From assembly GCA_958449715.1 (NCBI GenBank), contig CAUDIU010000052.1:1-11260 (forward strand): DNA of 11,260 nt, read 5' to 3'. Positions 5,866 through 11,260 of this stretch are shown here, piece after piece. A program made the position numbers and the translations under genes. Within the stretch, counting starts at the first letter, position 1; each line of letters starts with the position of its first letter. This DNA comes from an uncultured Clostridium sp. (GTDB taxonomy: Bacteria; Cyanobacteriota; Vampirovibrionia; Gastranaerophilales; Gastranaerophilaceae). The notes below the pieces were generated by a model. It searched no databases. It was not told the DNA's origin and saw nothing but the letters and a program-made list of their open reading frames with translations.

Positions 5866-6492
5866 ATGTATTTTGATAGAAAATGTAAAATAACTTTTAT
5901 ATGTAATGGTGCAACTATATATAGTGAAGATGATAGATTTACAGATTCTGAAGCTTATCCGCCACTTAATGATGCTGGTCAAGAGGAAATCGAAAGAATT
6001 TGTGATTTTTTAAAAAAGCGTGCAATAAAAAATGATAAAATCTACACATCACCTGCATTGAGATCAACTCAATCAGCTGCAATGATTGCTAAATTATTTA
6101 AGCAGGATTTTGAAATTGTTGAAGATTTACACCCAAGAAAGTGCGGAGATTTTAATGGCTTAACTTTTGAACAAGTTGATGAAAAATATCCTGATGCTTT
6201 AGACAAATTAATTAATTGTCCTGAAATAGCAGTACCTGAAAATGCTGAAAGTGTTACTGATTTTATTAATAGAGTTAGTACTACATTAAATAAAATAATT
6301 GAAGCGAATTTGGGAAGCCGAATTATTATAGTAACTCATAAAGACATAATTAAGGCTGCTATAATTTCAGCTCTTAATATCCCTCATAGTTCTTTACATA
6401 GAATATATGTAAAATCAGGTAGCGCAACTCAAATAAGTTATTATGAAAAATGGTCTAGTCTTGTATATTCAGACTATACTCCTGTTATTTAG
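5866..6492 (+). CDS. Histidine phosphatase superfamily (PGAM-like) protein with altered catalytic site
   Basis: The 208-residue protein has the layout of the branch-1 histidine phosphatases (phosphoglycerate mutase-like): an N-terminal strand with the RHG motif position, SPALRSTQSAAMIA (62-75, Arg66), a LREIxFGxWEG-like segment, PENAES (124-129) and the second catalytic histidine in IIIVTHKD (His158). But the RHG motif reads CNG (Cys13-Asn14-Gly15): the phospho-accepting histidine is Asn and the preceding arginine is Cys. In the following segment LHPRKCGDFNGLT the usual acid is Pro90. Fold and length are preserved, and Arg66 and His158 remain, so it may still bind a phosphorylated ligand, but normal phosphatase or mutase chemistry through phosphohistidine is not expected. 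It is preceded by a good promoter and overlaps the radical SAM gene by 8 bp tail to tail. Real substrate unknown. Confidence 0.85.
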   Translation: MYFDRKCKITFICNGATIYSEDDRFTDSEAYPPLNDAGQEEIERICDFLKKRAIKNDKIYTSPALRSTQSAAMIAKLFKQDFEIVEDLHPRKCGDFNGLTFEQVDEKYPDALDKLINCPEIAVPENAESVTDFINRVSTTLNKIIEANLGSRIIIVTHKDIIKAAIISALNIPHSSLHRIYVKSGSATQISYYEKWSSLVYSDYTPVI

Positions 6493-8017
6493 AATTAATT
6501 AACCTTTGATTTTCTTGAATTAAGAATTCTTTACCAGGTTTTATTTCAATAAAATCCCAAGGAAGAGCTCTTGTAAAAGTATAATTATCAGTGGCAATAG
6601 AATTAGTTTCAATATTTAATTCTTTTGCCGCTTTTTTAAATGCTCCTAATTTTCCACCATATTGGTATGATTTAAGTACAAATTCATTTAAAGAGGCATC
6701 TCCACGAGAAAGCACTGCCTGCCAATAATCCCATTTAATACTTGATATATGAGCTGTAATTCCAAGTTTATGTAATTCTTTTTTTAGAAAATTACTTTTT
6801 TCTTCTAAAGATTTTGTATTTTCACGTCCAAACCACTGGAATGGCGTATTAGGTTTGGGGACAAAGCTAGAGAAACCGAATGAAATATCAAATCCTTTAT
6901 TTTCTTTTTTTAATTTTTTAGCTAGGTTAACTATTTCTTCCAAATCTTCTTGTGTTTCAGTGGGAAGTCCAATCATACCATAAAATTTTATTCCTTTTAA
7001 ACCATTATCTCTAGCAATTTTAACAGCTTCAAATATCTGATTTTCAGATAAATTTTTATTTATAACCTTTCTAAGCCTTTCACTGCCTGCTTCAATAGCT
7101 AAAGTTGAATTTTTTTGGCCAGCTGCAACTAATGTTTTTACAACATCAGGAGTAATTGCATCAACTCTTAGAGATGAAACACTCATTTCAATTTTTTCAC
7201 CATTTTTTATTTTGTCATATATATATTTACAAACATCATGAAAATGCGGATGAGCACTAATTTGAGCACCTAAAAGAGCAATTTTGTTTGTATATTTGAG
7301 CCCCAAATCAATAGTTTCTAATAATTCATCATATGGAACGCTGCGAAGTGGCAAATTTAAATAAGAAGCTAAACAAAAACCACATCTATTAGCACATCCT
7401 CTGGACATCTCTAAAATAAATGTATCTTTAAAAAAAGCATTTTCACTTAAGACAGGAGTATATATGCATTCAGATAGCTTTTTAGTAAGTTTTTTTACTT
7501 TTTTAGGATATTTAGGAACATATACACCTTCTATTTCTGATAACAACTTTAATATTTTATCTTTTGATTTATCTTGATTAGACTTGCATATGTCGATTAC
7601 TTTTAAGTTAACATCTTCTCCATCACCAATAATAAAAAAGTCAAAAAACTCCTTATAAGGTTCAGGATTTGCTGATACTACAGGACCACCAGCAAAAATT
7701 AACGGGAATTTATCTCTATCCTTTGCTTTTAAGGGTAAATTATACTTTTCTAACATTGAAAATATAGTTAAAAAGTCCATATCAAAAGAAAAAGAGAAAC
7801 CAAAAACTTTTACATCAGATATATTATATTGCGTATTTTCAGTATCGGAACATATTCTTTCAATATTTACACCATCAATTTCATCAATAGTTTTGAACAT
7901 CCATAAATAGCCTAATGAAGACATTGAAAAAGAATAAATTCCAGGAAAGCCCATCCACATTACAAAATCAGTGGTCTTAGCATTTATTCTTTTGTATAGA
8001 TATCTTTCATTATTCAT
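6485..8017 (-). CDS. Radical SAM protein with N-terminal B12-binding-like domain (TIGR03960-like)
   Basis: This 510-residue protein has an N-terminal region resembling a cobalamin-binding domain (about 1-145, with VFGFSFSFDMDFLTI and FAGGPVVSANPEPY), followed by a radical SAM core. The cluster motif is SRGCANRCGFC (Cys208, Cys212, Cys215); later core features are AIEAGSERLR (307-316), FYGMIGLPTET (345-355) and SSFVPKPNTPFQW. The last two strongly recall the B12-binding/radical SAM family often seen next to or fused with a TIGR03936-type tRNA/ribosome-associated partner; the reaction of that family is not established to my knowledge. I see no DxHxxG base-off B12 motif, so cobalamin binding is doubtful. 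Its ATG overlaps the end of the permease gene by 8 nt (ATGAATAA), so the two are co-translated. The 3' end overlaps the convergent phosphatase-like gene. Confidence 0.88.
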   Translation of the reverse strand: MNNERYLYKRINAKTTDFVMWMGFPGIYSFSMSSLGYLWMFKTIDEIDGVNIERICSDTENTQYNISDVKVFGFSFSFDMDFLTIFSMLEKYNLPLKAKDRDKFPLIFAGGPVVSANPEPYKEFFDFFIIGDGEDVNLKVIDICKSNQDKSKDKILKLLSEIEGVYVPKYPKKVKKLTKKLSECIYTPVLSENAFFKDTFILEMSRGCANRCGFCLASYLNLPLRSVPYDELLETIDLGLKYTNKIALLGAQISAHPHFHDVCKYIYDKIKNGEKIEMSVSSLRVDAITPDVVKTLVAAGQKNSTLAIEAGSERLRKVINKNLSENQIFEAVKIARDNGLKGIKFYGMIGLPTETQEDLEEIVNLAKKLKKENKGFDISFGFSSFVPKPNTPFQWFGRENTKSLEEKSNFLKKELHKLGITAHISSIKWDYWQAVLSRGDASLNEFVLKSYQYGGKLGAFKKAAKELNIETNSIATDNYTFTRALPWDFIEIKPGKEFLIQENQRLINSK

Positions 8018-9053
8018 CAGTTTCTTTTGCCTTTAAATTCATTGGTGCAAGATACAATTCATCTATTAAAACACAAACCGTAGCAGCTAATGCTGGAGAT
8101 AAAATTACCCCCCAAAAACCTAAGAATTGTTCTGCTAAAAATAAAGCTAAAAATATCATTAAAGGGTGTAATTCCATTAGTTTGCCGAATAATACAGGTC
8201 TTACAACATAATTTGATATTTGTTGAACTAATAAGAAACCTAATATTATTAATACAATTTTTACGAGTCCTGTCGGATATGCTACTAAAATGATTATACC
8301 AAGAGCTATTGTAGGACCTAAAATGGGAACAATATCTAAGATACCTGTAATTAACCCTAACAATGTAGAATATTCAATACCTAAAATAACCAGCACAATT
8401 GCCATCATCAGTCCAACAGCAGCCATAGATATAATTTGAGCTCTTACATATCCACCAACTTTATTACTTATATTTGTAAGTATCTCATCTGCTTTATCTT
8501 TTAAATCTGGTGGGAAAAATTCTATAAATTTCTTTTTTAAATATACTTTATCTACAAGAATATAATAAACAATCATAGTCAGGGCAACTGTTACCATTAC
8601 TACTTGAAATGCACTGACAGTAAAATTCCATGATTGGTTTACAAGCCCTTGAGCAAAAGAAGAAGAGTTTCCTAAAATTGTCTGAGGATCGAACATTTCA
8701 GGTAATTTATGCCCATAAATCTCAGTATTAAAAAGAAAATTTGTAACATCTGCAACTTTATCAGGTAAAGTTATTAAAAAAGTTTTTATTTCTTTATATG
8801 CAACAAAAATTATTGGTATAAATAAAGCAATAATCGCTGAAATAGAGCCAAGTAACACAATAGAAGACGCAGCCGTTCTATTTTTCATTTTTACCATTAA
8901 TTTAGTTACATATGGATTTAACGCACAAGCAATTACATATGCACCAAAAAATAACATTAATATTCCAACTATTTTAGGGAATATTAGAAGTATTATAATA
9001 ACTAAAATTGCAAAAATTAAATTTTTTGTTGTAAAAAAACGTTTACCTAGCAT
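8010..9053 (-). CDS. AI-2E family transporter (PF01594-type permease)
   Basis: The 347-residue integral membrane protein has the AI-2E family pattern: two or three N-terminal helices (about 11-46 and 63-85), a soluble stretch (about 86-145), then further helices from about 147. Family motifs are GYVRAQ (201-206), ILDIVPILGPTIAL (238-251) and NYVVRPVLFGKLMELHPL (281-298). Members are inner-membrane exporters or antiporters named after the autoinducer-2 exporter TqsA, but most have other or unknown substrates, some being Na+/H+ antiporters; the substrate cannot be read from this sequence. It is the first gene of an operon with the radical SAM protein. The ribosome binding site AAAGGAGAA lies just before the ATG, below a good promoter. 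Confidence 0.92.
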   Translation of the reverse strand: MLGKRFFTTKNLIFAILVIIILLIFPKIVGILMLFFGAYVIACALNPYVTKLMVKMKNRTAASSIVLLGSISAIIALFIPIIFVAYKEIKTFLITLPDKVADVTNFLFNTEIYGHKLPEMFDPQTILGNSSSFAQGLVNQSWNFTVSAFQVVMVTVALTMIVYYILVDKVYLKKKFIEFFPPDLKDKADEILTNISNKVGGYVRAQIISMAAVGLMMAIVLVILGIEYSTLLGLITGILDIVPILGPTIALGIIILVAYPTGLVKIVLIILGFLLVQQISNYVVRPVLFGKLMELHPLMIFLALFLAEQFLGFWGVILSPALAATVCVLIDELYLAPMNLKAKETDE

Positions 9054-9071
9054 AAATTCTCCTTTACAAGC

Positions 9072-9100
9072 ATTTTATCAAGAAATAATTATTAATGCAA
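9072..9100 (-). promoter_or_regulatory. Promoter of the permease-radical SAM operon
   Basis: On the minus strand TTGCAT (9095-9100), 17 nt and TAAAAT (9072-9077) predict a start near 9065. The ribosome binding site would then be at or very near the 5' end of the mRNA. Confidence 0.55.
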
Positions 9101-9160
9101 TTTGTAAAATCGGGTAATTTTTTGTAAAGATATGTTAACAAAAAGTTCTATTTAAGCAAT

Positions 9161-9210
9161 TTGAAATGAAATATATACTTTATATATTTACGAGGACTAA
9201 ACACAAAGGA
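9161..9210 (+). promoter_or_regulatory. Promoter and ribosome binding site of the coiled-coil protein gene
   Basis: TTGAAA (9161-9166), 16 nt and TATATT (9183-9188) form a plausible promoter with start near 9195. AAAGGA (about 9205-9210) is the ribosome binding site for the ATG at 9218. Confidence 0.5.
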
Positions 9211-9217
9211 TACTAAC

Positions 9218-9748
9218 ATGGGTTTTCTATCAGGCGCATATGGTAAATTAATGGCCGGGAAACTTGTCAGAGATCTACAACATCAAATGACAAGCGTCCA
9301 GAGTCAATTGCGCCGTGTTACCAAAGAAGTTGGTGACATGGAAAAGATGTTTTCGTCCCAAGAAAGAAACCTTAAAGCTCAAATGCAATCTCAAATGAAT
9401 AATTCTGTTTTTGGGCTTATGGCAGGATCCGGATTTGGTGGATTTGATCAATCAAATATGCTCGGTGTTACGAGTGGAATGACGCAAGAACAATTCTCTC
9501 AATATTCAATGTATAACCAAATGGTTCAACAGCAATATTCAATGGCACAATCAGCATGGCAAGATATGTTTGAAATGCAAAGAGAGGCAGCGCTTCAACC
9601 TTTAAAAGATTTAGAAGATGATTTACAAACTCAAAAAGATAACTTAGAATCAAGGTTAAAAATAGCTCAAGCAGAATACGATGCTAAGAAAGAAGAAGAA
9701 AAAGCCGGAGTAAAAGGTATGACTCCTGATTACACTGGTCAAGGTTAA
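9218..9748 (+). CDS. Gln/Met-rich coiled-coil protein of unknown function
   Basis: This 176-residue protein has no family I recognise. It has no signal peptide, no transmembrane helix and no cysteine. Two long heptad-like helices, about 17-60 (LVRDLQHQMTSVQSQLRRV onward) and about 118-165 (MFEMQREAALQPLKDLEDDL onward), are separated by a flexible Gly/Ser/Gln/Met-rich middle (about 68-110). The composition is striking: by my count 24 Gln and 16 Met among 176 residues. This suggests a helical hairpin that oligomerises, such as a filament, scaffold or secreted substrate-like protein. The gene uses C- and G-ending codons somewhat more than its neighbours, which may point to high expression or to transfer. 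It is a single-gene unit with its own promoter, a good ribosome binding site and a strong terminator. Confidence 0.85.
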   Translation: MGFLSGAYGKLMAGKLVRDLQHQMTSVQSQLRRVTKEVGDMEKMFSSQERNLKAQMQSQMNNSVFGLMAGSGFGGFDQSNMLGVTSGMTQEQFSQYSMYNQMVQQQYSMAQSAWQDMFEMQREAALQPLKDLEDDLQTQKDNLESRLKIAQAEYDAKKEEEKAGVKGMTPDYTGQG

Positions 9749-9751
9749 TAT

Positions 9752-9786
9752 AAAAAATAGGTTCCCTAATAAGGAACCTATTTTTG
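9752..9786. terminator. Bidirectional rho-independent terminator between the coiled-coil gene and thrB
   Basis: ATAGGTTCC (9757-9765) pairs perfectly with GGAACCTAT (9773-9781) around a 7-nt loop. It is flanked by A and T runs, giving an intrinsic terminator for both convergent genes. Confidence 0.92.
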
Positions 9787-9804
9787 TTAGTTATTTTCTT
9801 TAAT

Positions 9805-10749
9805 CTATTCATGAGTAATAATATGAGCACCTTGATTTTCAACAGGTAAAGTCATAATATTAACTTTTACATTCATATCTTCCCAAGTATTTTTTATTAT
9901 ATACTTAATTTTATCTAAATCATTCTTTTGGGAAATAACAATTATAGAAGGGCCAGCCCCACTCAGTACACAACCTAAAACATTTTCTTCATGTTTTAAA
10001 TTTTCAATAATTCTATCTAAGCCAGGGACTAATTTCATTCTATAAGGTTGATGTAATCTATCTTTTAAGGCAGTTTTCATTAGGTCAGCATCTTTTGTAT
10101 GAATAGCATGTACTAACATCGCTAAATGTTTTGCATTAAATACAGCATCTTCCATAGGAACTTCTTTTGGCAATACAGATCTTGATATATCAGTTGATAA
10201 TTCATAATCTGGAACACATACTGTAATATTCCATTCTTCAGGCCAATCTAATTTTTTATAAAGAACACTACCATCTTCTTCTTGTGAAGATAAAACTAAA
10301 CCACCAACTATTGCGGGAGTAACATTATCTGGGTGCCCCTCAACTTCAGTAGCGATTGACAACAAAGCAACTTCGTCTGCAGGATGACCTAATAATTCAT
10401 TAGCAGCAAACAAACCTCCAACAATAACAGATGCACTGCTACCTAAGCCTCTGGCAATAGGTATTTGTGATTGTACAGTTATTTTTAACTCACTTGGAGT
10501 TTGTCCAATAGAATTATAAAGCAGCTCTACAGCCTTATAAATTATACTATTTTCATCCATTGGAATATGTTCCATGAATAAATCATCGTCAGTTTGATTA
10601 TCATTTAATACATTAATTTCAATTCCTGTGCCTGGCAAAACTGTTTCTTCAATAGTTATAATATTATAAATGGGTAAAGCCATACCTAGACAATCAAACC
10701 CAGGTCCTAAATTTGCCGTTGTTGCGGGCACTTTTACGCTAATTTTCAT
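9805..10749 (-). CDS. thrB: Homoserine kinase
   Basis: This 314-residue GHMP kinase phosphorylates homoserine with ATP to O-phosphohomoserine, the step before threonine synthase in threonine synthesis. Motifs are the N-terminal KVPATTANLGPGFDCLGMAL (6-25), the ATP-loop PIARGLGSSASVIVGG (97-112), VEGHPDNVTPAIVGGLV (136-152), DRLHQPYR (230-237) and the C-terminal GCVLSGAGPS (259-268). All family signatures appear intact and the length is normal. It stands alone here; thrA and thrC are not in the window. The ATG follows a GAGGG ribosome binding site and a leader of about 50 nt from a promoter whose -35 box coincides with that of the divergent mnmC-like gene. Confidence 0.97.
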   Translation of the reverse strand: MKISVKVPATTANLGPGFDCLGMALPIYNIITIEETVLPGTGIEINVLNDNQTDDDLFMEHIPMDENSIIYKAVELLYNSIGQTPSELKITVQSQIPIARGLGSSASVIVGGLFAANELLGHPADEVALLSIATEVEGHPDNVTPAIVGGLVLSSQEEDGSVLYKKLDWPEEWNITVCVPDYELSTDISRSVLPKEVPMEDAVFNAKHLAMLVHAIHTKDADLMKTALKDRLHQPYRMKLVPGLDRIIENLKHEENVLGCVLSGAGPSIIVISQKNDLDKIKYIIKNTWEDMNVKVNIMTLPVENQGAHIITHE

Positions 10750-10760
10750 AATTCCCTCAT

Positions 10761-10795
10761 AAGTAACATGATTGTTCCATAAGTCTTTGTTACTT
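10761..10795 (-). repeat. Inverted repeat in the thrB leader
   Basis: AAGTAAC (10761-10767) and GTTACTT (10789-10795) are perfect inverted 7-mers 21 nt apart in the thrB leader, just upstream of its ribosome binding site. They could form a hairpin in the mRNA or mark an operator. No T run follows, so it is not a terminator. Confidence 0.4.
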
Positions 10796-10806
10796 TTTAT
10801 AAATAT

Positions 10807-10835
10807 ATTATATCAAAAAGATTAAAATTTGCCAA
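10807..10835 (-). promoter_or_regulatory. Promoter of thrB
   Basis: On the minus strand TTGGCA (10830-10835), a 17-nt spacer and a perfect TATAAT (10807-10812) predict a start near 10800. The -35 box overlaps that of the divergent promoter by 5 bp. Confidence 0.7.
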
Positions 10836-10857
10836 TAATTTAGATATATCCTATAAT
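10829..10857 (+). promoter_or_regulatory. Promoter of the mnmC-like gene, placing the start at its ATG
   Basis: TTGCCA (10829-10834), a 17-nt spacer and a perfect TATAAT (10852-10857) predict the first transcribed base at 10864, which is the A of the ATG. No Shine-Dalgarno sequence is present. Confidence 0.68.
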
Positions 10858-10863
10858 AGCTGT

Positions 10864-11260
10864 ATGTATGAACTATATCCATATTTTACAAATGATGGCT
10901 CAGTAGGTCTATTTTCTCCAAGTGCTGATGATATATACCACTCAACATACGGTGCACTAACTGAAGCATATGAAAAATTTATTTTACCTTCAAATATAAA
11001 AAATTTTTTGAAAGAAAATTCTGAAATTAAAATTTTAGATATTTGTTTTGGAATTGGTTATAACTCAAAAAGTTTTTTAAATTATTTTCTTGATTTTTTG
11101 TATAGCGATACGATATATACAGATAAAATTAAACATATCGATAAGATAGATACAAATAACAAAAAATACAAAATTTATTTACACGCATTAGACAATGATA
11201 AAAATTTAGCATTTCTTTCTCCTTTTTTTATATCTAATAATAAAAATAAAAATATAAATA
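10864..11260 (+). CDS. MnmC-like tRNA methyltransferase domain protein (Methyltransf_30/DUF752), 3' end outside window
   Basis: The frame runs open from the ATG at 10864 to the window end (132 codons seen). The N-terminus has the pattern of the MnmC methyltransferase domain: TNDGSVGLFSPSADDIYHS (9-27) followed by YGALTEAYEKFI (29-40), then the SAM-binding loop ILDICFGIGYNS (57-68). MnmC transfers the last methyl group of mnm5(s2)U34 in the tRNA wobble position. In E. coli the methyltransferase is fused to an FAD oxidoreductase; whether this one is, cannot be seen because the gene is cut. The following segment is rich in Lys, Ile, Asp and Asn and looks like an insertion or a low-complexity loop. 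The first ATG is chosen because the upstream in-frame codons contain no start; the neighbouring ATG at 10868 is out of frame and stops quickly. Confidence 0.82.
   Translation, partial: MYELYPYFTNDGSVGLFSPSADDIYHSTYGALTEAYEKFILPSNIKNFLKENSEIKILDICFGIGYNSKSFLNYFLDFLYSDTIYTDKIKHIDKIDTNNKKYKIYLHALDNDKNLAFLSPFFISNNKNKNIN

Noticed and set aside
8090..8293. 67-codon + strand open frame
   Set aside because: It is antisense to the permease gene; its hydrophobic product is a by-product of the membrane-helix codons.
9468..9653. 61-codon - strand open frame
   Set aside because: It is antisense to the coiled-coil gene, without its own signals.
10752..10785. Possible leader peptide MEQSCYL before thrB
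   Set aside because: It has no ribosome binding site and no run of threonine or isoleucine codons expected for threonine-operon attenuation.
1..11260. CRISPR array, insertion sequence, phage or integron
   Set aside because: No direct-repeat array, transposase, integrase, terminal repeats or tRNA attachment site could be seen on either strand.

Overview
The window is a chromosomal stretch from an AT-rich, gene-dense bacterium using the standard bacterial code. Nothing in it looks like phage, a transposon, a plasmid or a CRISPR array. The content is housekeeping and metabolic: ribosomal proteins S12 and S7, homoserine kinase, a leuD-type dehydratase subunit, UDP-GlcNAc 2-epimerase and an MnmC-type tRNA methyltransferase. 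The style of the genes (cyanobacteria-like ThrB, a stand-alone Methyltransf_30/MnmC-like protein, low GC) would fit a non-photosynthetic relative of Cyanobacteria such as gut Melainabacteria/Gastranaerophilales. That assignment is inference; no 16S or marker phylogeny is available here.

Layout: the 3' end of an unknown membrane protein (2-367, +) converges on wecB (402-1511, -) across a shared terminator. Next comes a two-gene + operon (1628-3443) of a glutaredoxin and a protein related to hybrid cluster protein (Hcp). It converges across a second terminator on rpsL-rpsG (3501-4357, -), which has a long structured leader. A membrane-anchored unknown (4594-5268, +) runs tail to tail into a leuD-like gene (5271-5768, -). 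A histidine-phosphatase-like gene (5866-6492, +) overlaps tail to tail with a radical SAM gene that is coupled to an AI-2E-family permease gene (6485-9053, -). A Gln/Met-rich coiled-coil protein (9218-9748, +) converges on thrB (9805-10749, -) across a third terminator. The window ends inside an mnmC-like gene (10864 onward, +). Strand flips at every transcription unit, so the stretch is a chain of short one- or two-gene units with divergent promoters and convergent ends.

The most interesting material is in two apparent pseudoenzymes and in the regulatory DNA. The Hcp-like protein keeps the Hcp backbone from end to end but, by my alignment from memory, has lost all four cysteines and the histidine that hold the hybrid Fe-S-O cluster, plus two of the four N-terminal cluster cysteines. 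It sits 1 nt downstream of a glutaredoxin with an intact CPFC site. The histidine-phosphatase-like protein has Asn in place of the nucleophilic His of the RHG motif. The rpsL leader (about 160 nt) carries a repeated nonamer, a long-range closing helix and competing hairpin arms. Two genes have textbook promoters whose predicted start point is the A of the ATG (candidate leaderless mRNAs), and thrB and the mnmC-like gene appear to share one palindromic -35 box in opposite directions.
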